From assembly GCF_016918545.1 (NCBI RefSeq), contig NZ_JAFFQC010000005.1, forward strand, positions 1-64,000: a stretch of 64,000 bases of DNA. Reading direction: 5' to 3'. Within the stretch, counting starts at the first letter, position 1; each line of letters starts with the position of its first letter. The position numbers and the translations under genes were made by a program. Of the stretch, positions 56,037-64,000 are shown one piece after another. The notes under the pieces were generated by a model that made no database searches, had not been told where the DNA came from, and saw only the letters and a list, made by a program, of their open reading frames with translations. The stretch is from Desulfobulbus alkaliphilus. Its GTDB lineage: Bacteria; Desulfobacterota; Desulfobulbia; Desulfobulbales; Desulfobulbaceae.

Positions 56037-56624
56037 ATGCTGACCCAGTTATTTTTTGGTTACTGTGCCCTGATGATCATCATGAGCGGCATTCTGGCCA
56101 TCAGTCTGCGCAATCCCGTCCATTGCGTGCTCATGGTCCTGGTCATGTTCTTGCACATGGCCGGGCTCTATCTGACCCTCAATGCCGAATTTCTGGCCGC
56201 GGTGCAGATCATTGTCTATGCGGGTGCCGTGCTGGTCCTGTATCTCTTTGTTCTGTTTCTGGTCAGCCTCCGCGATGAGATACGCCTCAATCCCTTTGTC
56301 GGCAATGTCTGGATCGGCCGGGGCATCGCCATCGGCCTGGCACTGGCTCTGATCACCGTGCTGCCCTCCTTTATCCCCGGCGAGAGGGGAGATTGGCCGT
56401 TGGCGGCAGTGCGGGAGGTGACCCATACCAAAGCCATGGGGTTGGAGTTGTACACCACCTACCTCTTAGCCTTTGAAATTGCCGGTCTGATTCTGCTGGT
56501 GGCGGTTATCGGCGGCCTGGTTCTGGCGCGACGAGAGCAGGGACAGCCGCCGGATCACGAGGGGGACGAGGTTGTCCCCCCTGCCCATCGCCAGTTGGAC
56601 AACAATGAGGAGGTGCGTCGATGA
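56037..56624 (+). CDS. nuoJ: Complex I subunit J
   Basis: This is a 195-residue membrane protein with five helices (GYCALMIIMSGILAISLRNP, then VQIIVYAGAVLVLYLFVLFL, the conserved third-helix region). GAGAGGGG is just upstream of the start. It overlaps nuoK by 4 nt. Confidence 0.92.
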   Translation: MLTQLFFGYCALMIIMSGILAISLRNPVHCVLMVLVMFLHMAGLYLTLNAEFLAAVQIIVYAGAVLVLYLFVLFLVSLRDEIRLNPFVGNVWIGRGIAIGLALALITVLPSFIPGERGDWPLAAVREVTHTKAMGLELYTTYLLAFEIAGLILLVAVIGGLVLARREQGQPPDHEGDEVVPPAHRQLDNNEEVRR

Positions 56625-56923
56625 TTCCCCTTTCCTGGTATATGGCCCTGGCCACCATTCTGTTCTGCATCGGTGTCTGCGGGTTTCTCACCCGGCGCAA
56701 TGTCATTGTCATGCTGCTGTCCATCGAACTGATGCTCAATGGTGTCAATATCAACCTGGTGGCGATGAGTTATTTTCTCGAATCCATGCGCGGGCAGGTC
56801 TTCACCTTTTTCATCATCACCGTGGCCGCTGCTGAAGCCGCCATCGGGCTTGGTATCGCCATCGCCCTGTACCGGAGCCGGCGCACGGTACACGTTGACA
56901 ACCTCAACCAACTCAAGGGGTAA
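56621..56923 (+). CDS. nuoK: Complex I subunit K
   Basis: This is a 100-residue membrane protein with three helices. It has the conserved Glu in IVMLLSIELMLNGVNINLVA and the second Glu in AAAEAAIGLGIAIAL. Both are needed for proton transfer and both are intact. Confidence 0.95.
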   Translation: MIPLSWYMALATILFCIGVCGFLTRRNVIVMLLSIELMLNGVNINLVAMSYFLESMRGQVFTFFIITVAAAEAAIGLGIAIALYRSRRTVHVDNLNQLKG

Positions 56924-56926
56924 ACC

Positions 56927-58849
56927 ATGCCGGTTTCTTTGCTCGCCATACCGTTTCTGCCCCTGGCCTCCTTTGTGCTGACCCTGCTGGTGGGGAAACG
57001 CCTCGGCACCAGGGCCCACTGGGTGCCGATCATCACTGTTCTGCTGGCCTTTTTCTTTTCTCTGCTCGCCTTTTTCCGGGTGCTGTCCGGGGAAATCATC
57101 AACCAGGACCTCTATACCTGGATCAGTTCCGGCTCCCTGACCGTCTCGGTCGGTTTTCTGGTCGACCAGCTGACCGCGGTCATGCTTATTGTCGTTACCA
57201 GCGTCAGCGCCCTGGTCCATATCTATTCAGTGGGCTACATGAAGGGAGAGGAGGGCTACTATCGTTTTTTCGCCTACCTGAGCCTGTTCACTTTTTCCAT
57301 GCTCATGCTGGTGATGGGCAACAATTTCCTCCAGCTCTTTTTCGGCTGGGAAGCGGTGGGCCTGTCTTCCTACCTGCTCATTGGCTTTTACTACGAAAAG
57401 AAATCCGCTGCTGATGCCGGGAAAAAAGCCTTCATAGTCAACCGCTTTGGTGATTTTGGTTTTATCATTGGCCTGCTGCTCATCTTCACCCAGTTCGGCA
57501 GCCTCCATTATCACGAAGTCTTTGGCAGTGCCGATTCCATTGCCGGCCAGTCCATCAGCCTGCTTGGACTCGAGGCGGGAGTGGCCACGGTCATTGCCCT
57601 GCTGTTGTTCTGCGGCGCCATCGGTAAATCAGCCCAGCTGCCGCTCCATGTCTGGTTGCCCGACGCCATGGAAGGGCCTACTCCGGTCAGCGCCCTGATC
57701 CATGCCGCCACCATGGTCACGGCCGGTGTGTTCCTGGTGGCCCGCTGCAGTCCGATCTTCGAACTGTCGACCTTCACCCTCAACCTGATCACCATCGTGG
57801 GTGCGCTCACCGCCCTGTTTGCCGCCACCATCGCTCTGGTGCAGACCGACATCAAGCGGGTAGTGGCCTATTCCACGGTCAGCCAGCTGGCCTACATGTT
57901 TATCGCTTGCGGTGTCGGCGCCTATTCCGCCGGTATTTTCCACCTGTTTACCCACGCCTATTTCAAGGCCCTGCTGTTTCTCGGCTGCGGTTCGGTGATC
58001 CTGGCCATGCATCACGAGCAGGATGCCCGCTCCATGGGCGGCCTCAAGGCGGTTATGCCCATTACCTATGCGACCTTCCTCATCGCCTCCCTCTCCATAT
58101 CTGGGATGCCGGGGCTGGCCGGTTTTTTCAGTAAGGACGAGATTCTGCTCATGGCCTTCAATACCCACCTCGGGGCGGGGAAATTCGCCTGGGCCATCGG
58201 TACCCTGGTGGCCTTCATGACCGCCTTGTATTCCTTCCGACTGCTGTTTCTCATCTTCCATGGGTCATTCCGCGGCAGCGAACAACAGCGCAGCCACCTC
58301 CATGAATCACCCCGGGTGGTCACCGTGCCCCTGATTCTGCTGGCCATCGGCGCGGTTGGCGCCGGCTGGTTCGGCGTGCCTTCCGTCCTCGGTGGCAGCA
58401 ACCACTGGGCCCATTTTCTCGAGCCGGTGCTCGGTCATCCCCATGTGCATCTTTCCGGCCTGACCGAGGCCCTGCTCATGGGCAGTTCCGTCCTGGCCGG
58501 CGTCCTGGGTATCGCTCTGGCCTGGTATCTGTACCTGGTTCGTCCCGATCTGCCCGGGGTCCTGGCCCAGCGTTTTTCCTCCTGCCATCGCCTGCTCGCC
58601 AACAAATACTATGTCGATGAATTGTATGATCGATTCATCGTCAAGCCGACCCTGACCTTCAGCCGGCGGGTACTGCTCCGGCTGGTTGATCTGGCCTGCA
58701 TCGAGTTTGTCGTCAACGGCATCCCCCGCGCCATCGGTTCCCTGGCGGAGAAGATGCGGCGGGTGCAGGATGGATACGTCTCGCATTACCTTGCCTGGAT
58801 GGGCGGCGGCGCCCTGGTGATCCTTGTCGTTCTTCTCGTCCGGATCTAA
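56927..58849 (+). CDS. nuoL: Complex I subunit L, proton-pumping antiporter-like
   Basis: This is a 640-residue membrane protein with about sixteen helices. The signature MLMLVMGNNFLQLFFGWEAVGLSS includes the key Glu; lysines lie in GAIGKSAQLPLHVWLPDAMEG and in LVQTDIKRVVAYSTVSQL. The C-terminal lateral helix region is present. It starts 3 nt after nuoK. Confidence 0.95.
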   Translation: MPVSLLAIPFLPLASFVLTLLVGKRLGTRAHWVPIITVLLAFFFSLLAFFRVLSGEIINQDLYTWISSGSLTVSVGFLVDQLTAVMLIVVTSVSALVHIYSVGYMKGEEGYYRFFAYLSLFTFSMLMLVMGNNFLQLFFGWEAVGLSSYLLIGFYYEKKSAADAGKKAFIVNRFGDFGFIIGLLLIFTQFGSLHYHEVFGSADSIAGQSISLLGLEAGVATVIALLLFCGAIGKSAQLPLHVWLPDAMEGPTPVSALIHAATMVTAGVFLVARCSPIFELSTFTLNLITIVGALTALFAATIALVQTDIKRVVAYSTVSQLAYMFIACGVGAYSAGIFHLFTHAYFKALLFLGCGSVILAMHHEQDARSMGGLKAVMPITYATFLIASLSISGMPGLAGFFSKDEILLMAFNTHLGAGKFAWAIGTLVAFMTALYSFRLLFLIFHGSFRGSEQQRSHLHESPRVVTVPLILLAIGAVGAGWFGVPSVLGGSNHWAHFLEPVLGHPHVHLSGLTEALLMGSSVLAGVLGIALAWYLYLVRPDLPGVLAQRFSSCHRLLANKYYVDELYDRFIVKPTLTFSRRVLLRLVDLACIEFVVNGIPRAIGSLAEKMRRVQDGYVSHYLAWMGGGALVILVVLLVRI

Positions 58850-58879
58850 CCCGAAACACCAATTGAGGAAACGTCGTCC

Positions 58880-60391
58880 ATGTCGATACCTCTGCTCAGC
58901 ACCCTGATCTTTTTTCCGATTCTCGGCGGGCTTTCGCTGCTGTTTATCGCCCGGGACCAGACCGCAACCCTGAGGATGATGGCCCTGATCATCACCCTGA
59001 TCGAATTGCTGCTGGTCCTGCCCCTGTTTCTGCTCTTTGATAAAACCACCCCGGTGATGCAGTTTCAGGAGCACCACTCCTGGATCAGTGCCCTGAACAT
59101 CAACTACTCGCTGGGGATTGACGGCATCAGTATCCTGTTTGTCTTCCTCACCGCCCTGATCATGGTCCTCTCCATTCTGGTTTCCTGGGAGAGCATCAGC
59201 ACCAAGGTAAAGGAATTCTTCATCGCCATGCTGATCCTGGAGGGGGCGATGATGGGGGTCTTCCTGGCCACCGATTTTTTCCTGTTTTATATTTTCTGGG
59301 AAGCCATGCTTATCCCGATGTTTCTCATCATCGGCGTCTGGGGTGGGCCAAAGCGGATCTACGCCACGGTCAAGTTCTTTCTGTTCACTCTTCTGGGCAG
59401 CCTGCTTCTGCTGGTGGGCATCATCCTGCTGTATATCAACGGCGGTCAGACCTTCGATATTATCAAGCTGGCCGGGCAATCCTATCCGCTTAAACTGCAA
59501 CTCATCCTCTTCTGGGCTTTTTTTGCTGCCTTCGCGGTCAAGGTGCCGATGTGGCCGGTGCACACCTGGCTGCCGGATGCCCATACCGAAGCCCCGGCCG
59601 CCGGCTCGGTGATCCTCGCCGGGGTGCTGATCAAGATGGGTGCCTATGGCTTCCTCCGTTTTTCCCTGCCCATTCTTCCCGATGCCACCCGGGAGATGCT
59701 GCTGCCCATGCTCATCCTGTCAGTGATTGCCATTGTCTACGGGGCCATTATCTGTCTTGCTCAGACTGATCTCAAACGACTGATCGCCTACAGTTCGGTC
59801 AGCCACATGGGCTTTGTCACCCTGGGACTTTTCGCCCTCAACCAGCGCGGCCTGGAAGGCTCCATTCTCCAGATGATCAACCACGGCATCATCACCGGAG
59901 CACTGTTTCTCGCCATCGGCATGATCTATGAGCGCACTCATACCAGGGAGATCGCCTCGTACGGCGGCCTGGCCTCGACCATGCCGGTTTTTGCCGGTTT
60001 TTTTCTGCTCTTCACCCTGGCTGCGGTGGGACTGCCGGGCACCAACGGTTTTATCGGCGAATTTCTCATTCTGCTTGGCGGCTTTGAACGGCTCCCCTGG
60101 ACCGCGGTTTTTGCTGCCACCGGTCTCATTCTTGGGGCCTGGTACATGCTCTGGCTTTACCAACGGCTGTTTTTCAATGAAGTCAAAGAGGAGATGCGGG
60201 GCCTGCCCGAACTTAACCTGCGGGAGATTATCACCCTGGCACCCATGGTCCTGTTAATATTCTGGATCGGTCTCTACCCCAATGCGCTGCTCAGCTACCT
60301 CCATGTGTCCGTGGTCCATCTCCTTGAACAGGTCCATGGCGGGGGAGTGGAAGGGTCGATCCAGTCATTGAGCCTGGCCCTTTCCCCGTGA
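58880..60391 (+). CDS. nuoM: Complex I subunit M, proton-pumping antiporter-like
   Basis: This is a 503-residue membrane protein with about fourteen helices. It has FYIFWEAMLIPMFLIIGVWGG with the functional Glu, and VKVPMWPVHTWLPDAHTEAP and LAQTDLKRLIAYSSVSHMG with lysines. The start at 58880 follows GAGGAAA closely. Confidence 0.95.
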   Translation: MSIPLLSTLIFFPILGGLSLLFIARDQTATLRMMALIITLIELLLVLPLFLLFDKTTPVMQFQEHHSWISALNINYSLGIDGISILFVFLTALIMVLSILVSWESISTKVKEFFIAMLILEGAMMGVFLATDFFLFYIFWEAMLIPMFLIIGVWGGPKRIYATVKFFLFTLLGSLLLLVGIILLYINGGQTFDIIKLAGQSYPLKLQLILFWAFFAAFAVKVPMWPVHTWLPDAHTEAPAAGSVILAGVLIKMGAYGFLRFSLPILPDATREMLLPMLILSVIAIVYGAIICLAQTDLKRLIAYSSVSHMGFVTLGLFALNQRGLEGSILQMINHGIITGALFLAIGMIYERTHTREIASYGGLASTMPVFAGFFLLFTLAAVGLPGTNGFIGEFLILLGGFERLPWTAVFAATGLILGAWYMLWLYQRLFFNEVKEEMRGLPELNLREIITLAPMVLLIFWIGLYPNALLSYLHVSVVHLLEQVHGGGVEGSIQSLSLALSP

Positions 60392-60436
60392 AACAGGTTC
60401 TGCCCTTCTTACCGTGATCTTTTGCAAGGAGCAATC

Positions 60437-61882
60437 ATGAGTACTACCGTGGCTGTCAACTGGGCCGCTGTTGAACCCATCATCCCGGAACTGCTGCTGG
60501 TCGGCATCGCTGTGTTGCTGATCATCCTCGATCTTTTCGCCCCCAGACAGCGGCAGTTGCTGCCCTGGCTGACCGTGGTCGGCTGCCTGGCCGTGGGTGT
60601 CATGGTTCTTGGATCGAGACCCGCCGTCGCCTTTGGCGGCATGTTCGTCATCGACGGCTATGCGGTGTTTTTCAAGACCCTCTGTCTGACCGGCGTGGTC
60701 GTCACCACCTTGATGAGCGAGCATTTCCGTCGAATTTCCGGTATGCACCAGGGTGAGTATTACAGTCTGCTCGTCCTTTCGGCGGTGGGCATGCTGATCA
60801 TGGCCTCGGCCGGCGATCTCATGATTCTGTACCTGGGGCTTGAACTTATGGCCCTGCCGATCTATGCCCTGGTGGGGCTGCACAAGACCGATAACAGGAC
60901 CAGTGAGGCGGCGATCAAATACTTTCTCATGGGCGGCTTTGCCTCGGCGCTGCTGCTGTTTGGCATGTCGCTCCTGTTCGGCCTCACCGGGACCACCGAC
61001 ATCGCCTCCATCGCCAGAGTGATCGAGGTGCATGCCCTGGCCGGCAACCCGGCCCTGGCAGCCGCCCTTGGGTTGCTGATTGCCGGGTTCTGCTTCAAAG
61101 TGGCGGTGGCGCCTTTTCACCTCTGGACGCCGGATGTCTATGAAGGCGCACCCACCGTGGTCACCGCTTTCATGTCCGTTGCTCCCAAGGCGGCGGCTTT
61201 CGCTGTCTTCGGCCGGGTGCTTTTTTACGGCCTGCCGGAACTGCAGCTTCACTGGGGACCGATTCTGGCGGTGCTGGCTCTGTTAACCATGGCGGTGGGA
61301 AATATCACTGCTCTCTGTCAACGCAGCCTCAAACGGATGCTGGCCTATTCCTCCGTCGCCCATGCCGGGTACGCTCTGCTCGGCCTGCTGGCCGGCACCA
61401 CCCAGGGACTGGCCGCCACCATGTCCTATTTGTTCATCTATCTGTTCATGAACCTGGGCGCCTTTGCCATCCTCATATTGCTGGCCACCGAGGGGAATCC
61501 CCGCGAAACACTGGATGACTGCAAGGGGCTGGCCGCCCGCAGCCCCATTGCCGCGGCGCTGATGCTGGTGTTCTTTTTTTCCCTGATCGGTATCCCACCC
61601 ACCGCCGGCTTTATCGGCAAATTTTACCTGCTCAAGGCGGCTTTCAGCGCCGGCTACATCCTGACCGTTGTTGGTGCGGTCCTCTTCAGCGCCATTTCCG
61701 CCTATTTTTATCTCCGAGTGGTGCGGTACATGTACATGGATGAAGGGGAGCAAAACATGGTCTTTCACTTTTCCCCCGGCATGATCGCTGCCTTGGCCTT
61801 CTGTGTGCTTGGTGTTCTCGGTCTCGGGATATTTCCGGGTCTGCTCTTTGACTGGGCGGGGAGTGCGGCTCTGGCCGGTTGA
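60437..61882 (+). CDS. nuoN: Complex I subunit N, proton-pumping antiporter-like
   Basis: This is a 481-residue membrane protein with about fourteen helices. It has ILYLGLELMALPIYALVGL with the functional Glu, FKVAVAPFHLWTPDVYEGAP and LCQRSLKRMLAYSSVAHAG. The start ATG 60437 has AAGGAGCA upstream. It is the last gene of the operon; nuoE, nuoF and nuoG are absent. Confidence 0.95.
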   Translation: MSTTVAVNWAAVEPIIPELLLVGIAVLLIILDLFAPRQRQLLPWLTVVGCLAVGVMVLGSRPAVAFGGMFVIDGYAVFFKTLCLTGVVVTTLMSEHFRRISGMHQGEYYSLLVLSAVGMLIMASAGDLMILYLGLELMALPIYALVGLHKTDNRTSEAAIKYFLMGGFASALLLFGMSLLFGLTGTTDIASIARVIEVHALAGNPALAAALGLLIAGFCFKVAVAPFHLWTPDVYEGAPTVVTAFMSVAPKAAAFAVFGRVLFYGLPELQLHWGPILAVLALLTMAVGNITALCQRSLKRMLAYSSVAHAGYALLGLLAGTTQGLAATMSYLFIYLFMNLGAFAILILLATEGNPRETLDDCKGLAARSPIAAALMLVFFFSLIGIPPTAGFIGKFYLLKAAFSAGYILTVVGAVLFSAISAYFYLRVVRYMYMDEGEQNMVFHFSPGMIAALAFCVLGVLGLGIFPGLLFDWAGSAALAG

Positions 61883-61915
61883 GCTGGTTATGGTGCTGAA
61901 GGCATAAAATTTTCA

Positions 61916-61948
61916 AGGGGGGCCAAAAGCCCCTCTTTCTTTTTTTAA
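61916..61948 (+). terminator. Rho-independent terminator of the nuo operon
   Basis: AGGGGGGC and GCCCCT flank a short A-rich loop, followed by TCTTTCTTTTTTT. It lies 34 nt after nuoN. The remaining gap to 62239 shows nothing else. Confidence 0.85.
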
Positions 61949-62239
61949 ACGAACACGAGTCTTAACGTTTTTTCCAGCGCACCCACCTCTTATTCCCCTG
62001 TAGGAACAACAGAGTCCACTGTATGCATCGACAACCGACAGGTGGCGTGGCGGGGTCATATCTGTGATTCCCCGGTCGCCGGCTTCTCCACGAATCGTGC
62101 GCTGGCAAGTGGCTTCAGGTACGGATCCGTCAAGCATGACAATTCAATCGCTGCACAATTGCGCAAGCAGGGGAGCAGGGAAGGTGGACAGCAAGTTCGC
62201 CGCATCATGAGTATTGCGGTGGAAATAAGGGGGTGACGC

Positions 62240-62473
62240 TCAACAGGGTCCCTGGCTGTTGCCTTCTGAGTCACTGTTTTGCGGCAATATGGCTTTGACC
62301 CGTCCCACGAGTCCGTTCGCCAATCGCACCTTGATCCCGTGGGAATGCCATTCGGACCGGGTCAGGATTTTATCGACCATTCCCCGGGTCAGTCGCCCGG
62401 TACGCTGGTCCTGTTTGCAGACAATATCGACGAGCTGTCCTGGTTTGATTGCTGCCCGATTTTTTCCATCCAT
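62240..62473 (-). CDS. ywbE: YwbE-family (DUF2196) protein
   Basis: This is a 77-residue small protein of unknown function. MDGKNRAAIKPGQLVDIV, QDQRTGRLTRGMVDKIL and HGIKVRLANGLVGRVKAI match the YwbE family along its length. I choose ATG 62473 from that homology, with AAAGGAT upstream. The frame stays open for 63 more codons to 62662, and that part would add a membrane helix (VSAVLFPFIVVVVILVMKR), so a longer anchored form cannot be excluded. Confidence 0.8.
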   Translation of the reverse strand: MDGKNRAAIKPGQLVDIVCKQDQRTGRLTRGMVDKILTRSEWHSHGIKVRLANGLVGRVKAILPQNSDSEGNSQGPC

Positions 62474-62710
62474 TCGATTATTATCCTTTTTTCTGACTGT
62501 GCTGTTGGGTACTGATGCGGTTTGTTCATCACGGAATAGATGACCGTTCAGCGGGTCCACGGGATGAGTGTCGTCCCCGACTGACTGAAACCGTTTCATG
62601 ACCAGGATTACGACAACGACAATAAAAGGGAATAGTACTGCCGATACCATCCCCGAGACCATAAAACCGTTTTGGTTGTCAACTGTGATCCGCCCACGTG
62701 TTGTCGGTAA

Positions 62711-62927
62711 CCTGGATCCGTGAGCGGTCGTCCGTGCGTCAGCTTTATTTTCTGTGACCGTTTGATTAAAGTAAACTTTATCGGACGGTTACGGGCAATA
62801 AAGATGGCGTGCGGACGGACGCCCCGAAGGGCGGCGAATGAAGGTTCCCTTTAATGATTCTGCTGAAATTATAATATAATTACAGCAATTTATACACAAA
62901 AAATCGTCCAGCCGTCACGGATTCAGG
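62711..62927 (+). repeat. Dispersed terminal-inverted-repeat element, copy K (full length, best preserved)
   Basis: This is a 217-bp copy with the ends CCTGGATCCGTGA and TCACGGATTCAGG. The first hairpin is TTTGATTAAAGT/ACTTTATCGGA; the second, GGCGT...ACGCC, is followed by the loop GCCCCGAAGGGC. The right end is 44 nt upstream of the PPC gene. GGTA occurs near both edges (GGTAA before, GGTAT after) and may be a target duplication. Confidence 0.9.
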
Positions 62928-62970
62928 GGTATTGCACGAATTCCGCCAAAAGTACCTTCAAGGAGATATT

Positions 62971-63414
62971 ATGAAATATGCACAAGCCCGGCAAGGGCGG
63001 GTTTTTATTCTTCGTCTCGAAGATGGTGAGATCGTCCACGAGGTCATCGAGCAATTCGCCCTTGATCACGATATTACAGCAGCCTCTGTGATTCTTGTCG
63101 GCGGGGCCGACGATGGCAGCAGGTTGGTGGTTGGGCCGCGCGTGGATCGTCAGCTCCCGGTCGAGGCCATGAAACACCAGTTGAAAAATGTCCACGAAGC
63201 TGTTGGAGTGGGGACACTGTTTCGGGATGAAGAGGGTGTCCCGCTTCTCCACATGCATGTCGCCTGCGGTCGGGTCGATACAACGGTTACCGGTTGTATC
63301 CGTGATGGGGTGAAAGTGTGGCGGGTTATGGAAGTGATCATCCATGAGCTGGTCGGGACCGACGCCAAGCGGGTCGTGGAAGAACCTTTGGGTCTGAAGC
63401 TGCTGCGCCCGTAG
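62971..63414 (+). CDS. PPC/DUF296-domain protein
   Basis: This is a 147-residue protein of the PCC/DUF296 fold. It starts with RQGRVFILRLEDGEIVHE and has the metal-binding-like LLHMHVACGR near residue 95. Archaeal and bacterial members are trimeric and their role is unknown; the plant homologues bind DNA as AT-hook proteins. The start at 62971 has AAGGAGA upstream. An ORF start at 62932 would read into the repeat element and is rejected. Confidence 0.85.
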   Translation: MKYAQARQGRVFILRLEDGEIVHEVIEQFALDHDITAASVILVGGADDGSRLVVGPRVDRQLPVEAMKHQLKNVHEAVGVGTLFRDEEGVPLLHMHVACGRVDTTVTGCIRDGVKVWRVMEVIIHELVGTDAKRVVEEPLGLKLLRP

Positions 63415-63424
63415 TTTCCGTTGT

Positions 63425-63485
63425 CCTGGATCCGTGATTATTCGTCCGTATATCCAAAAAAGCGTCCAGCCGTCACGGATTCAGG
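63425..63485 (+). repeat. Dispersed element, 61-bp mini-copy L
   Basis: Both ends are perfect (CCTGGATCCGTGA and TCACGGATTCAGG) with 35 bp between them; the core is lost. TTGT flanks both sides (63421-63424 and 63486-63489), a possible 4-bp target duplication. The rest of the gap to 63775 shows nothing else. Confidence 0.85.
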
Positions 63486-63775
63486 TTGTATTATCATTTG
63501 GAGAAGCGCTTGGTAACACTTTTCCCGTGGCGGCCGTTTTCATTCGCGCAGCGCGATGGTATTTTTCCCACATGGACCTGTTTGTTCTGATCTCCTTGAA
63601 AATTATAGTAAAACAGTTGGTTGTTGAACATTTCCGTCCCACCTGCATGGCCACTATATACATTGAAAGAATTAATCGAGTTAAGTAAAACTACGGATAA
63701 GGATGCGACTGGTTCAAACAACGTGATACTCCCCGAGAGCTGATCCCATATACACACTAGCCGGAGCAGAGCGAT

Positions 63776-64000
63776 ATGACTGAAGAGAGAGGAAACACCG
63801 CTACGGTCATTGCTGCGCTGCAAAAAAAACTGGCCGCTCTTGAAACCGACAACAGTCGTCTGGTTCAGGAAAACAGCCATTTCCGCCGCCTTTATGAACA
63901 GGTGCCGCTGGCATATCAATCCCTTGATGAAAACGGTAATTTTCTTTCGGTCAACCAGGCTTGGATGGATGCCCTCGGCTATCGTGCCGATGAGGTTGTC
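63776..64000 (+). CDS. PAS-domain signalling protein, cut by window edge
   Basis: Only the first 75 residues are visible. A coiled coil (about 10-36, VIAALQKKLAALETDNSRL) is followed by a PAS start (LYEQVPLAYQSLDENGNFL, then VNQAWMDALGY). PAS domains at this position usually belong to histidine kinases or diguanylate cyclases; the output domain lies outside. Confidence 0.75.
   Translation, partial: MTEERGNTATVIAALQKKLAALETDNSRLVQENSHFRRLYEQVPLAYQSLDENGNFLSVNQAWMDALGYRADEVV

Noticed and set aside
58307-59584. 425-codon minus-strand frame across nuoL/nuoM
   Set aside because: It is Gln/Asp/His-rich, as expected from antisense of membrane-protein codons, and is not a gene.

Overview
The window reads as a chromosomal segment of an anaerobic, Gram-negative bacterium. 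It most resembles a Desulfobacterota member of the Desulfobulbales kind; this is inferred from gene content, not from a marker-gene search. The supporting content is an NfnAB-type bifurcating transhydrogenase, an 11-subunit complex I without NuoEFG, a cytoplasmic molybdenum oxidoreductase joined to that operon, catalase-peroxidase, and lipoprotein and murein genes typical of a two-membrane cell.

Region 1 (1-12.7 kb, accessory, mostly + strand) holds envelope proteins. They are the tail of a membrane protein, an M48 metalloprotease lipoprotein, a three-gene operon, a secreted protein, a BNR-repeat propeller and a six-helix membrane protein paralogous to the tail at the left edge. The three-gene operon (2220-6426) is the most interesting system here. 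A membrane protein ends in a CHDA-(CHSA)6-C tail, is followed with a 4-nt overlap by a PqqD-like/radical SAM/SPASM maturase, and then by a membrane protein. It looks like a peptide-modification system whose substrate is the tail of a membrane-anchored protein. This operon and the secreted gene are separated by a patchwork of debris: a repeat element, a truncated propeller copy, an efflux outer-membrane-factor remnant, a small K+ channel, a VapBC pair, and a duplicated scrap of the upstream gene.

Region 2 (12.9-14.7 kb) is an AAA ATPase overlapping a DUF4276/TOPRIM-like gene, a probable defence pair. Region 3 (14.9-23 kb, - strand) is the conserved thrS-infC-rpmI-rplT-pheS-pheT-ihfA-merR cluster bounded by tRNA-Val and tRNA-Pro; infC appears to start at AUC. 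Region 4 (23.3-30.5 kb) has a phosphonate/phosphite-type ABC transporter, a HAD phosphatase gene with two frameshifts, and nfnAB. Region 5 (30.8-48 kb) is mixed housekeeping: an EamA exporter, a DUF4139 protein, a lytic transglycosylase, an ABC-2 exporter, a CNNM-type protein, a P-type ATPase, katG and ppk. Region 6 (48.9-61.9 kb) is a Mo-oxidoreductase and an iron-sulfur subunit running directly into nuoABCDHIJKLMN. Region 7 (62-64 kb) has YwbE, a PPC/DUF296 protein and the start of a PAS sensor protein.

Across the whole window a non-coding element of about 215 bp recurs on both strands. It has 13-bp imperfect terminal inverted repeats (CCTGGATCCGTGA / TCACGGATTCAGG), a conserved core and two hairpins. 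I find five copies with both ends (184-218 bp), one copy without a clear left end, three internally deleted mini-copies of about 33-61 bp, and three solitary right ends. Its right end is usually close to a gene boundary. It looks like a MITE-like or mobilised structured-RNA family with no transposase in the window.
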